DNA of 64,000 nucleotides from Orobanche coerulescens (GCA_033398695.1 CM065801.1:52772358-52836357); one strand, 5' to 3'; counted from the first letter of the stretch, positions 49,621 to 62,295 are shown. Numbers and translations: made by a program. The notes: generated by a model not told the origin, from the letters alone.

Positions 49621-50739
49621 TGTTGGGAAAACAAGAATACTTTATCGAAACAGCCGGGATATTCAATCTCTGTATCGAATAGTATTTGATAAGAGGTTTT
49701 GACATATATGCCAATCCGCATACAGTAAAGGAAACTGTATCGAAGTGTTGAGGCATCAACCTGTATCGAAGACCTGTCTCGAATCCAGCATATAGTGGAA
49801 CCCTTCAGTACAACAAAGAAGTCTTATAAAGACCAAGTATGGAAACTGTCTCGAATCACCAATACAATTATATTCCATACAGCTCTCAACAGGACAAGAA
49901 GGAATCTTCAGAAGTCAAGTCCCGTTGAATAAAGAAGTATTTAAATACTCAAGGATAAAGTATTTAAATCTCACGACCAACAGATCTTCAAATCCCGCTA
50001 AATCCGGATCGTGCTTTTAATCCCGTTGGAACGAAATCTTGCTCAACGGATACATCTCAACGGATATATATTTCAGAGACTATATATATCTCATGAAGGC
50101 ATTGAAGATCAGTTACCGAAACCAAAAATCATTCAAAGCTATCAAGTTATCATCAGAGCAAAATATATCTCCAAGCTTACTGCAACTCAGATAAAAGAGA
50201 TATGCAGTGCTCATCCTTTTGAACAACACTTCATCAGCTACAAGCTCATAAAGTCAAAGCTGTTGTTCACTCTCTGTTCTATACTTTGAACAAACCCAGA
50301 TCTGCCCTGTGTGGACTGAGGAAGACGAAGCTTCAGAACTCTGTGTGAAGAAGTTAGTCAAGCTTTAGCTCAAACCAATCTGTGTGAACGGTTGAAGCTA
50401 AGATCTTTATATCAATCTGTGTGAACGATATATTGATTGTATAACTGTTATAATTACGTAGTTGTGTACATAGTAATTATAATAAACATTTTACTCCTGT
50501 GTGGAGGACCAGTGGACGTAGAGGGGTTTACCTCGAACCACTTTAAATACTGTGTTATTTACCTTCGCTTTTCTTGTTTTATTTATCGTGATTATTTAAG
50601 TATACATCAGACACCTAGTTCTTTGTATCCACAAGAACTTCGTATCTAAGACTTCCGCTACGCACTGAGATTTAAAATCAGTACAGCTTGTTGTTTAAAC
50701 TACTTCCCAAGCTGTATCCAGTATACTTAGTGGCCAACA
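49621..50739 (+). repeat. SIRE-like 5' LTR
   Basis: 1,119 bp, TGTTGGGAAAAC...GGCCAACA with 6-bp inverted ends. The U3 contains at least six CTGTATCGAA or CTGTCTCGAA repeats (49,640-49,860). A possible TATA is TATATATATC at about 50,081. The U5 side has 'gaccagtggacgtagagg'. Confidence 0.85.
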
Positions 50740-50758
50740 AGTGGTATTGAAGCGGTTG
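50740..50758 (+). promoter_or_regulatory. SIRE-like primer-binding site
   Basis: AGTGGTATTGAAGCGG follows the LTR end directly. It is a diverged initiator-Met site (consensus TGGTATCAGAGC). Confidence 0.6.
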
Positions 50759-50849
50759 ATTCTAAAAAGAATCAGTCGTATTTTTAACCGAATCAGATCC
50801 AAAATCACTTACTATTTAAAAACAGTCTCTTTCATTTCCTTACTTTCAC

Positions 50850-53119
50850 ATGGATACTTCTATGATCAACAAAGTACCTATGTTCTCTATTAACGAATTT
50901 GATGATTGGAGAATTAGGATGGAAGCTCATCTTGCAGCAATGCACGAAGAGATGATTTTTGTGATACAGGATGGTCCTATCAAGATCATGAAGGTAAACA
51001 CGGTCGCAAGGATTGAAGGCCAAGCCCATGCTGAGATGCTCGAGAAAGATCGCGAGCAATGGACCACAGATGAAAGAAATCGAGCCAACCTTGACAATGT
51101 GGCTAAGAACGCGTTATTTGTCACCCTTGACAAAGGCACGTTCTCAAAGGTAAAGCGCTGCAAAACAGCCAAGGAAATCTGGGATAAACTCAAGTTGATT
51201 TGTGAGGGAACTGAGCTCTCAAAAGAAAACAAGATTTCAAAACTGACTCAGCAATTTGAATCTTTCGAAATGAAACCAACTGAGACACTTGAGGAACTTG
51301 ACCTTAGATTCACTGGTATTGTTGGTGAACTTGAAGCGTTGGGCAAAATTTATACCCAAAAGGAGAAGAATTTAAAAAATTTCAGATCTCTCGGCCCAGA
51401 TGGGACATTAAGACCACAAATTATGCGTGTATCTTGCAACCTTAATGAAATAACTACTTTTGACCTCTTCTCGACCTCAAAGCTTTTGAGTATGATATTG
51501 TGAGAAGAGAGAAAGTCAAGAATCTCCTTCAAAGGTCACAACACTAGCCGTCAGATCGAGTCGACACAAAGATGCCCAAATCGTCAAGCCTAGTCACAAG
51601 AATGCCGATGAAGGCGACGACATCCTCCTCAAGATGAAATGACGCTTCTCATGCACAAATTCAAAAGTTCATCAAGCGGACTCCTACAGCCCAAACCTGT
51701 CCAAAAGGTAAGTACCGAAAATTCATCCGGTAATTCTAACATGTGCTATAATTGCAGGAAACCAGGGCATTATGCAAATAAATGTCCTCATCCCAAAGTT
51801 CAAAAGTTGTCGGAGGCCGAGCAACAAGAGAGAGATGAAAGAAGACGTGCTTGGAAAAACAAGCTCAAGGCCGTGATTGGAGAATCAGAAGCCTCCCCTA
51901 CACCATCCAAATATGAAGAATGTCTTCAGGTGGTCACCGAAAGTGATTCATCTGATGATGAGTTCGATGATAAAGCATATATGTGCTTTATGGCCAAAGA
52001 CATTCTGGAAGGTGAAGATAGCGATGATGAGGTAAGTTCAACCTCAGCTATTCCATCAAATGCATCTCATACATTTGAAAACATGATGAATGAATTTAAA
52101 AACATTCAAAAGGCCCATGTGACATTGAAAAACAAAAATATACAGCTCCAACTGTCTAACCTAGAGCTGAAAGAGGAAAACGATTTGCTGAAGATAAATT
52201 ATGAGAATATGTCTCTTGACTGTGAAACCAGCAAAGTCGATTTTGAAAAACTCATGGAGAGCAATCATCAACTTGCTCATGAACTAAGTGAGGTTAAAAC
52301 TCACAACGAGAGCAAGACAAATGATTTGGTTCTACTTCAAGCCAAAGTCACAACTCTCGAAAAACGAGAAATTGAACTTGAGACCACTCTGAAATCATTC
52401 GAGAAATCGTCCAAAAGAATGGAAGAAATTCTGAGCACTGGGCAACATGCTCATGACAAAAGTGGCTTAGGATACACCTCATGTTCAAACAAAGGGGAAA
52501 CTAGTACAGTGTTTGTCAAGAGTGTGGAACACATTCCAGTATCGAAAGATACCCCGAGTCCCGTGAAGGAACCTGCTGCACTGCGAAAACCAAAGGCTGC
52601 CATTCCGCCCCCGCAATCCTATTCCAGACAGCGGAATCATAAGCCGTTCCAACCTGTGAGGCGCACTCAACAGCATGCTCCCCGAGCATATCAACGCCAC
52701 AGATCGTTCGAAGGAAGGTCAGATCCAACTACTAAAGGCCCGCACGGCAATACTATCAGTACAGCATGCCTAGGTATTGGATACAGGAGTCCCGTTATTC
52801 CTCGAGACAGCAAGTGCCCGCTCATTATCAACAACAGCGTTGGGAATCCATCTGGAGACCCAGAAGGCAAGCTGTTAGGCCAAAGAAAATGGCTCCACCT
52901 CCAAGACAGCACTCGTACTGGATTAATAATAATAACCCTGAATTTTTCATGCATAATAATTATCATGGTTATAACGACTATGAATATGCCCTTCGTAGAT
53001 ATCGCAACACTGTACCGAGTATGACCTTCAATAAACCAATTGCTGCCAGGAAAACTTGGGTACCTAGAGGAACTAACATACATGGACCCAAAAATCAAAG
53101 GGGACCTAAATCTACTTAA
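50850..53119 (+). pseudogene. SIRE-like Gag, frameshifted
   Basis: The first frame (50,850-51,503) starts MDTSMINKVPMFSINEFDDW and includes AKEIWDKLKLICEGTE and MKPTETLEELDLRFTGIVGE, a copia capsid. A frameshift and stops follow at about 51,475-51,640. The second frame (51,639-53,024) has the zinc knuckle CYNCRKPGHYANKCPHP, an acidic SDSSDDEFDD patch and about 130 residues of predicted coiled coil (LKEENDLLKINYENMSLD region). Near 52,765 the frame shifts again into a basic Q/R/P-rich tail ending GPKST then TAA at 53,117-53,119. Gag forms the virus-like particle. Three breaks make it non-functional as it stands. Confidence 0.88.
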
Positions 53120-53124
53120 TTTCT

Positions 53125-53753
53125 TTGTAACAGGACATTCTAGAGGAGGATACCTGGTACTTTGTTAGTGGATGCTCTCGGCACATGACCGGAGATAGGA
53201 GCAAGCTATCATATTTTGTAGAAGGTCACGGTCCAAAAGTTCGTTTCGGTGATAAATCAAAAGGAAGAACAAAAGGGAAAGGAAACCTACTTGTCGGAAA
53301 ATTCAAAGTCACCGATGTTGCATATGTTGAAGGCTTACAGTACAATCTACTTAGTATAGCCAGTTCTGTGATAAACAGTTCTCGGTAAAATTCTATATAG
53401 ATCGCTGTAGAGTCAAGAACATCCAAAACAAGGAAGTTGTGCTTACAGGAAGCAGATCAGGTAACATGTATATTGCTGACTAGAAGCCTATGAGCTCCTC
53501 AATTCCATGCTTTGTTGCCAAAGGCACTGCAGATCTTAGCTGGTTATGGCACAAGAGGATGTCTCACGTCAACTTCAAGACGATCAACAAACTCTCAAGA
53601 CAGGGAATGGTTAGAGGTTTGCCAAATGTGTCATTTAAGAAGGACAGCGTCTGCGGACCGTGTCAGAAAGGCAAGCAAATCAAGTCAACCCTGAAGAGCA
53701 AATCCTACCTTTCAACCCAAAGAGTGTTGGAAATGCTACATATGGATCTCTAC
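53125..53753 (+). pseudogene. SIRE-like protease and integrase N-terminus
   Basis: Protease: WYFVSGCSRHMTG at about 53,155, where the family has Asp at the V position of the DSG active site. GDKSKGRTKGKGN and LQYNLLSI follow. A frameshift at about 53,355 and a TAG at 53,480 break it. The pre-integrase zinc finger is intact: LWHKRMSHVNFKTINKL, then VCGPCQKGKQ. The catalytic core starts LEMLHMDLY (first Asp at 53,745-53,747) and is cut immediately after by the nested element at 53,753. Confidence 0.88.
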
Positions 53754-56079
53754 TGTAATACCCCGATTTTTCGGATATATTTTTCGTTTATATGTTGGAT
53801 ATCGTTGATGGATATTTATGCTTGAGAACGTTGTGAACATTTGATAATGTTATTGAATGCGTATATGTATTCATTGTGCCGTATGTTCGATTGGTATGTC
53901 GAGATATTGGTTGAGGATAGCTGAATATGGCTAGGCACAGCAACGATAGCGCACGCTATAAATGTTTCATTAGCGCACGCCATCGGGTGCGAGTAGCGCC
54001 GCGCTACGAAGTATTGATAGCGTACGCTAAGAGGTTGATTACGTCGCTAAGGAGGACCCTAACGCGTGCGTAACGACTTGTTGGGTTAGTTCGGAAGGTG
54101 GCCCGAGTAGGCCCGGTGTTGATTTTTATATTCATTAGCGCACGCTAACGCATGTTGGTTAGCGCACGCTAACATCATCGCCAATAATGGAATCTTAGCT
54201 TTGGCGTGGACCCGCCATGTTCGATGCGTGTCCAGATAAGGTCAACGAGTGTTTGTCGTGTAGAGCTAGCGCATGCTAAAACCGTATGATTAGCGCACGC
54301 TAATTCCAGATCGGTCAAAGGAATCCCGTGTCGCGGATGCTTTCGGCATGTGGGGGCACGACATCGTAGCAAGTCAACTTGAGATAGCGCACGCTAAGGT
54401 CAAGGACTTGCGTCGCTAGGCATGATGTTTTACGACGTTAATGCATGGGCATTATGTACGTAAGCTAGTTTCTGGCGAGCGGTAGCCTGCAGGCTTCGAT
54501 AGCGCACGCTATCAAAGTCAGTTAGCGCACGCTAAGGCGGTAGCGCACGCTAAACATGAGATGTTAGCGCACGCTAATAATGTTTATTATAAAAGGTGGA
54601 CAGACGGGTATTGTGAAGCATTTCGTCCATTCTTCTTCCTTCAGTCGGGAGAGAGAGAGTTGAGAGTTATTTGGGATTCCCAAACACTGTATAATGATAA
54701 GCTTTAACAACATTAGATTGAGAGCTTGGATTCAAGCCTTGTTCTTCAAGTTGTTCATGATTCTTTGGATGGAGTTCTAGTGTTCTTCTTTTTGGTTCGT
54801 CTAAACCAGGTAATCTTCATACTCCTTTGTTAATGGTTCGTTTTTCTTGGATGATTACATGTGAGGAACATGTTGGATAATCATATAACGATGTTATATG
54901 GGATTTTATGGATTTTGATAAGAACTTCGAATGTTTCTTCATATTATTAAAGATGATGATTCGTTTAAATCATTTTGAGATGGATTTCTGGATCATAATA
55001 CGAGGTTGAATTCCAGATTGTGCATGTTATGATCCTTGTTACCGAGTTGGTCCGATTATTGACATGATTATTGTTCTAGGTTGATTAACCAATAGGTATA
55101 ATCGTTTTGCCGCGGTGAAAAGCCGTAGATTCCGTCCAGTCGGGGCTGAAGAGCTCGTAGACGAGGGCGATGAGTTCGGTGTTGGTTTTGTCATGTTGGT
55201 ATCCAGGCAAGTGTTTACTTGTTCGGTTGTAATGTTTTAATGAGTAATTCCATTTACATTTCATAAGTATTTTATGTTGTATTGCATATTGACGAATGTT
55301 CAGTGATGTTCTAAAAGGATTAGAATGCACAGTTGATGATTGTTGAGATACTTGGACAATCTTGGGAAGATTGTAGTATTCGGATATTGTTGATGTCATT
55401 TTTGATATTCTTGGTCTATGGTATACATTTCGGAAGGAAGTCCGGGTAGAGGTATGTTTTGTGGTAATCGTACATAGAAGATTGTGTACGGGAAGGTATT
55501 CGGTATTGAGGTATTATGTGGTATTATCGTGATATTGGGATTTTGATGAGAATCGTTGGATTACCGGAAGTGGTAAGGTTATCGTTGAGGTTATTGTTCT
55601 CATTATGCATGGCATGTGAATATTTATGTTTATGTACTTGCGGTTATTTGTCGGACATTATTGCTGACCCCGTTGTGGGACTTGTTTTTCAGGTATTGAG
55701 GACTTTGATGGTTGCCGTCGTGAGGCGAGGATTCCGGACGATACTGGCTATGGCATACTGTTGGGGAATCGTGTATTTTGTTGTGTATATCATTATTGAT
55801 GTATATGTATCTTGGAATGTATTTCTATCCGCTGCGTGAGTTCTTTCAAATGGCTTTCGGCTTTATGCCAACTGAGTTTGATTTCAAAAACTGATTCCCT
55901 TAACCGAAGTTTTTGGCCTTGATTATCTTGACGGTAGTTGGTGTTTTCAAATGATTTTGTGAGTTTTGGAAAATACTACCGTCATCGGCATTTTTGGGCG
56001 TTTTGTAAATGGTTTTTAGCTGGTGGGTTCCGGCGGGGCCCACGGCGTGTAATACTCCGTATGGTTTTCGGGTGTTACA
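53754..56079 (+). repeat. 5' LTR of the nested non-autonomous element
   Basis: 2,326 bp. TAGCGCACGCTA array 53,946-54,580; TATA box TATAAAAG 54,588-54,595; conserved 'gaccccgttgtgggacttg' block at 55,666. Confidence 0.9.
53946..54580 (+). repeat. Array of TTAGCGCACGCTAA motifs in U3
   Basis: At least twelve copies of TTAGCGCACGCTAA or close variants (for example gatagcgtacgctaag, gctagcgcatgctaaa), the last four packed within 80 bp just upstream of the TATA box. Confidence 0.88.
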
Positions 56080-56247
56080 AATATGGTATCGAGCCCAAGG
56101 TTTTGTGATAACCGGCATGTGTGTTATGTGGCTCTCCGTGTGGTAGTAGCGTGATGTTTGTGATGTTTTGGAACCTGTGATTTTTGAGTACTGTCGTGGT
56201 GATGTGTGGGTTTGGGGATTGTTGGTGTTCCCGAGACCGACGAGGCA

Positions 56248-56392
56248 GGGAGTGAACGCCGGTGCCGTGGTCATGTGCAATGTGCGGCTCCAATCGGGAA
56301 GTGAACGCTGGTGCGAGGCACGTGCAATGTGCGGCTTTCGATGTGGAGTGGAACGCCGGTGATACGTGCATGTGACAAGGAGCGGCTCATGC
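56248..56392 (+). repeat. Leader repeat, three units
   Basis: Three units of 'gggagtgaacgccggtgc' followed within about 20-30 bp by 'gtgcaatgtgcggct' lie after the primer-binding site. One similar unit occurs in the TRIM interiors (39,267-39,308 and the inverted copy near 18,975). Confidence 0.8.
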
Positions 56393-56711
56393 ACTTTAGG
56401 TGAGGAGACACAGCGTCACAGATCCCACAAAACTCGACAGTGCTCTAAACTTGTTGTGGTCTTGGCGGAGACCAATCGTTTTCAAATTGTGATTATTCCC
56501 GTTTTGGCATTCTTGTTGTGTCGAGATTTTTGAAATGGTGTCATATGCTAGTATCACGGGAGATCTTCGTCTTCACTGACCTGTAAGTATGTTGTTCGAA
56601 TTATTCGATAATTCTTGGTTATCTTGGTGATTTTGGATTTTCTGTTGAATTGTTGTTTGTGCGAGTGACTGCAAGTTTCGAGGACGAAACTTATTTTTAA
56701 GGGGGGTAGAG

Positions 56712-59046
56712 TGTAATACCCGATTTTCTGATATATTTTTCGTTTATATGTTGGATATCGTTGATGGATATTTATGCTTGAGAACGTTGTGAACGTTTGA
56801 TAATGTTATTGAATGCGTATATGTATTCATTGTGCCGTATGTTCGATTGGTATGTCGAGATATTGGTTGAGGATAGCTGAATATGGCTAGGCACAACAAC
56901 GATAGCGCACGCTATAAATGTTTCATTAGCGCACGCCATCGGGTGCGTAGCGCACGCTACGAAGTATTGATAGCGTCGCTAAGAGGTTCGATTACGACGC
57001 TAAGGAGGACCCCTAACGTGCGTAACGACTTGCCGGGTTAGTTCCGGAAGGTGGCCGAGTAGGCCCAGTTGATTTTTATATTCGCTAGCGCACGCTAACG
57101 CATGTTGGTTAGCGCACGCTAACATCAGATCGCCAATAATGGAATCTTAGCTTTCGGCGGGTGGACCCGGCCATGTTCGATGCGTGTCCAGATAAGGTCA
57201 ACGAGTGTTTGTCGTGTAGAGCTAGCGCATGCTAAAACCGTATGATTAGCGCACGCTAATTCCAGATCGGTCAAAGGAATCCCGGTAATCGCGGATGCTT
57301 TCGGCATGTGGGGGCACGATACTGTAGCAAGTCAACTTCAGATAGCGCACGCTAAGGTCAAGGACTTGCGTACGCTAGGCATGATGTTTTACGTACGTTA
57401 ATGCATGGGCATTACATACGTAAGCTAGTTTACGAAGCTAGGCAGTAGCCTCTGGGCTTCGATAGCGCACGCTAACAAAGTCAGTTAGCGCACGCTAAGG
57501 CGGTAGCGCACGCTAAACATGATATGTTAGCGCACGCTAATAATGTTTATTATAAAAGGTGGACAGGCGGGTATTGTGAAGCATTTCGTCCATTCTTCTT
57601 CCTTCAGTCGGGAGAGAGAGAGAGTTGAGAGTTATTTGGGATTCCCAAACACTGTATAATGATAAGCTTTAACAACATTAGATTGAGAGCTTGGATTCAA
57701 GCCTTGTTCTTCAAGTTGTTCATGATTCTTTGGATGGAGTTTTGGTGTTCTTCTTTTTGGTTCGTCTAAACCAGGTAATCTTCATACTCCTTTGTTAATG
57801 GTTCGTTTTTCTTGGATGATTACATGTGAGGAACATGTTGGATAATCATATAACGATGTTATATGGCATTTTATGGATTTTGATAAGAACTTCGAATGTT
57901 TATTCATATTATTAAAGATGGTGATTCGTTTAAATCGTTTTGAGATGGATTTCTGGATCATAATACGAGGTTGAATTCCAGATTGTGCATGTTATGATCC
58001 TTGTTACCGAGTTGGTCCGATTATTGACATGATTATTGTTCTAGGTTGATTAACCAATAGGTATAATCGTTTTGCCGCGGTGAAAAGCCGTAGATTCCGT
58101 CCAGTCGGGGCTGAAGAGCTCGTAGACGAGGGCGATGAGTTCGGTGTTGGTTTTGTCATGTTGGTATCCAGGCAAGTGTTTACTTGTTCGGTTGTAATGT
58201 TTTGATGAGTAATTCCATTTACATCTCATAAGTATTTTATGTTGTATTGCATATTGACGAATGTTCAGTGATGTTCTAAAAGGATTAGAATGCACAGTTG
58301 ATGATTGTTGAGATACTTGGACAATCTTGGGAAGATTGTAGTATTCGGATATTGTCGATGTCATTTTGGATATTCTTGGTCTATGGTATACATTTCGGAA
58401 GGAAGTCCGGATAGAGGTATGTTTTGTGGTAATCGTACATAGAAGATTGTGTACGGGAAGGTATTCGGTATTGAGGTATTATGTGGTATTATCGTGATAT
58501 TGGGATTTTGATGAGAATCGTTGGATTACCGGAAGTGGTAAGGTTATCGTTGAGGTTATTATTCTCATGATGCATGGCATGTGAATATTTATGTTTATGT
58601 ACTTGCGGTTATTTGTCGGACATTATTGCTGACCCCGTTGTGGGACTTGTTTTTCAGGTATTGAGGACTTTGATGGTTGCGGTCGTGAGGCGAGGATTCC
58701 GGACGATCGCTATGGCATACCGTTGGGGAATCGTGTATTTTGTTGTGTATATCATTATTGATGTATATGTATCTTGGAATGTATTTCTATCCGCTGCGTG
58801 AGTTCTTTCAAATGGCTTTCGGCTTTATGCCAACTGAGTTTGATTTCAAAAACCGATTCCCTTAACCGAGTTTTTGGCCTTGATTATCTTGACGGTAGTT
58901 GGTGTTTTCAAATGATTTTGTGAGTTTTGGAAAATACTACCGTCATCGGCATTTTTGGGCGTTTTTGTAAATGGTTTTTAGCCTGGTGGGTTCCGGCGCG
59001 GGGCCCACGGCGTGTAATACTCCCGTATGGTTTTGGGGGTGTTACA
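56712..59046 (+). repeat. 3' LTR of the nested non-autonomous element
   Basis: 2,335 bp; motif array about 56,900-57,542, TATA box TATAAAAG at 57,551-57,558. Differences from the 5' LTR are mostly small indels inside the motif array. Confidence 0.9.
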
Positions 59047-59051
59047 TCTAC

Positions 59052-61664
59052 GGTCCTGTAGACCCAGTAAGTTTGGGAGGTAATAAATACTGCATGGTTG
59101 TTGTTGATGATTATTCCAGGTATGCTTGGACAACCTTCCTTAGCAAGAAGAAGGAAACAACATCAAAGCTGCCCGAGCTCGTGAGAAAGTTGCAAAATGA
59201 ATAGGCATTGAGTATCGTGTCCATTCGTTCCGACAGAGGTACAGAATTTACTAACCGCTTTATAGAGAAATACTGTTCGGAAAATGAGATACAACACGAA
59301 TATTCAGCTGCCCGTACACCTCAACAAAATGGTGTTGCTGAGCGAAAGAATAGGACTTTGAAAGAAGAAACAAGGACAATGATCGCCGCAAGCAAGTTGC
59401 CACAGCGTTTCTGGGGTGAAGCAACCAATACAGCATGCTACACTCAAAACCGCTGTATCTTCAACAAGCACCACAACAAAACAGCATATGAGGTATGGAA
59501 CACCAAAACTCCGTTAGTTTCATATTTTCACATTTTTGGATGCAGGTGTTATGTGTTGAATAATGGGAAGGACCAACTTAGAACCTTTGATGAGAAATCA
59601 GATGAAGGAATATTTGTAGGATACTCCTCCGTCAGCAAAGCTTACAGAATCTTTAATAAAAGGAAGCTGACGATCGAGGAATCAGTTCATGTAGTGTTCG
59701 ACGAACCTCATCATGACCCTACAGGAGTAGAAGATGTTACCCAAAACATCCAACAACTCTCTATCTTGGATCCTCCAACTCCCATAGAACCTATCGTTGA
59801 CCTAGAAATCAACCCCGCAGCTGTAAGAATCGACGTGGATGAATCCGACGCTGTACAAGCTGAAGCTGTATCCACAGAATCTCTCGATACAGTACGGGAT
59901 CCTGAATTAGAACCCGGCCGAAGATGGTTGAGAGATCACCCGCAAGAGCTGATCATTCGAAACATAAATGCTGGTGTTTCTACTCGTAGGAGAATACAGA
60001 GTACACAAGGAAATATACTTTGTGCACAGGAAGAACTTGATACTGAGATATCACAGTTTCCTGAATGGAAATCTCAATCCGAGCTTAGAAGACTTAATAT
60101 GTGCACTATTGCTGTATTCTTAGCCCAGTCCGAACCTGTTTCGACCATAGACGCTCTTAATAATTCTCATTGGATAACATCTATGAAAGATGAGCTTAAC
60201 GGTTTCGAAAGAAACAATGTATGGTATCTTGTACCCAGACCTACACATCAATCAGTTATAGGAACCAAATGGGTATTTCAAAATAAAAAGGATCGAAATG
60301 GAGTTATTATAAGAAATAAATCCAGACTAGTCGCACAAGGCTATAGTCAGGAAGAAGGCATAGACTATGATGAAACCTTCGCCCCTGTAGCGAGACTAGA
60401 AGCCATTAGGATATTTTTAGCCTTTGCCGCCCATAAGAGCTTTATTGTATACCAAATGGACGTCAAGAGTGCATTCCTGAATGGAGACCTTGCCGAAGAA
60501 GTTTATGTTGAACAACCACCAGGGTTTGCCAACACAGACGGTATCGACTTAGTATACAGGCTAAGAAAAGCGCTGTATGGACTTAAACAAGCCCCTAGAG
60601 CCTGGTACGAAACCTTGTCCCAGTATCTAACCATCAACGGATTTGAGAAAGGTGCTGTGGACAAGACCTTGTTCAAAATACAGGAAGGTGATGACCTTCT
60701 TATGGTGCAAATCTATGTGGATGATATAATCTTTGGTTCAACTAACCTTGATTTGTGTCAAAGGTTCTCTCATCTCATGCAAAGTAAATTTGAAATGAGT
60801 ATGATGGGGGAACTTAGTTATTTCCTAGGTTTACAGGTAAAGCAGTTGCCTACAGGTATTTTCATCAACCAGGAAAAATACAGCAAGGAGTTTCTCAACA
60901 AATTTGGAATGAACAATTCCAAATCATCGTCAACCCCCATGAGTACTTCCGTGCAAATTAGTGCAGATGAAGCCGGAAAGCCATTTGACCAATCACTCTA
61001 CAGGAAGCTCATTGGTTCGCTCATGTACCTAACAGCTAGCAGGCCCGATATCCAGTTTGCTGTTGGAGTGTGTGCGAGGTATCAAGTAGCACCTAAGGAA
61101 TCACACTTCAATACAGCTAAACGAATCCTGAAGTACATTAAAGGAACAGTCGGTGTAGGACTATGGTATCTTAAGGAAGGCAGATTTGATTTGGTTGGAT
61201 ACAGCGACTCGGATCTCGGAGGCTGCAAGCTAGATAGGAAGAGTACAAGTGGAACTTGTCACTTTCTTGGACCTAGACTCGTTTCTTGGTTCAGTAAGAA
61301 ACAATTGGCTAATTCTCTTTCCACGGCTGAATCTGAATACTATGCTGCTGGTAGTTGCTGTATGCAGATCCTTTGGATGCAGCAACAATTGTCAGACTAT
61401 GGAATTGAAGCCAGAGAGACTCCAATCATGTGTGATAGCATGAGTGCAATTGCAATAATGCACAATCCTATCCTGCACTCGCGCACTAAGCATATCAACA
61501 TGAAGCCTCATTTTATAAGGAATCACGTCGAGAACAAGGATGTTCGTTTTGAAAAAGTTCATACAGATATTCAGTTGGCCGACATCTTCACCAAGCCGCT
61601 CGACACAGCCAGATTCAACATGCTTAGACAAGAATTGGGTATGCTACAGCCCGACTCCCTGTAA
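59052..61664 (+). pseudogene. SIRE-like integrase core, reverse transcriptase and RNase H
   Basis: Integrase resumes right after the target duplication (GNKYCMVVVDDYSRYAW), meets one in-frame TAG after KLQNE (59,202-59,204), then reads openly for 818 codons. Integrase: [12 protein letters not shown] (second Asp) and [17 protein letters not shown] (Glu). [54 protein letters not shown], and YVDD at 60,714-60,725. RNase [33 protein letters not shown] and [16 protein letters not shown] [14 protein letters not shown]. The RT and RNase H portion looks intact. The element cannot make a full polyprotein because of upstream breaks and the nested insertion. Confidence 0.9.
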
Positions 61665-62295
61665 GTAATTTACTGTTTTTACTCAACAAATTGAGGGGGA
61701 ATGCTGTAAGACCCAAGAATACAGTATCCAACGTTAATTATTTGTACACTCAGAATCGTCAATACAGCACTGTAGTGAGCGAAGACATATGAATCCTACA
61801 GCTGATGTGTGCAATAATTAAGGGGGAATACTGTAGGACCCATGAATACAGCATTAATCCACAAGTTGCTGTATGGAATTTAAAACCTATATGTACCTTT
61901 TTAAGGGGGAACGCTGTATCGACGCGGATACAGCACATACTATAGGATTTCGATTCAGTATATATATATTATATTGTTTCATTTTAAAATGATTTTTGTC
62001 TACGTGCCCTGTTTTTATGTCAAACATCATGTACATTAAATGCCTTACACGACATCTGGACAACTGAATCTCAAAAGCCGCGATGTTTTAATTTGTTTAT
62101 TGTTTTAAAACCGCCGTTTCAGGCATTTAGGGTGACACAAATGTCAGAAGTGGGACCGCCTTATATTTTAAACATTTTAATGAATTAGCGTACCAGTTAC
62201 ACTGAGTCCATCTTAACCGTTGATTTCAAAAACCGGTTCCCATCCCTTAAAATCTGACCATTCGTACTCTGCAAAACCCTATTTCGCCGCCCAAC
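61665..62295 (+). other. SIRE-like post-pol spacer with three polypurine-like repeats
   Basis: Three related segments start ATTGAGGGGGAATGCTGTAA (61,691), TTAAGGGGGAATACTGTAGG (61,820) and TTTAAGGGGGAACGCTGTAT (61,900). Each couples a polypurine tract to a CTGTA motif and is followed by 'acagta/acagca'. No coding frame of note. A TA-rich tract lies at 61,960. Confidence 0.65.

Larger units (their letters stand above)
53754..59046 (+). mobile_element. Non-autonomous gypsy-type LTR element nested in SIRE integrase, TSD TCTAC
   Basis: 5' LTR 53,754-56,079 and 3' LTR 56,712-59,046 are near-identical, both TGTAATACC...GTGTTACA. TCTAC is exact at 53,749-53,753 and 59,047-59,051. The 632-bp interior has a Met-type primer-binding site (TGGTATCGAGCC, 56,084-56,095), a threefold leader repeat and the polypurine tract TTTTTAAGGGGGGTAGA (56,694-56,710) preceded by 'tttcgaggacgaaac'. 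No coding capacity; it must be mobilised in trans by a chromovirus. Internal length is too short for a classic LARD and LTRs too long for a TRIM. Confidence 0.93.

Noticed and set aside
55085..55399. 104-codon minus-strand frame conserved at 58,050-58,364
   Set aside because: The apparent conservation is just the two near-identical LTRs of one element.
55900..56394. 164-codon minus-strand frame
   Set aside because: Crosses an LTR end, primer-binding site and leader repeat of a non-autonomous element; no domain resemblance.
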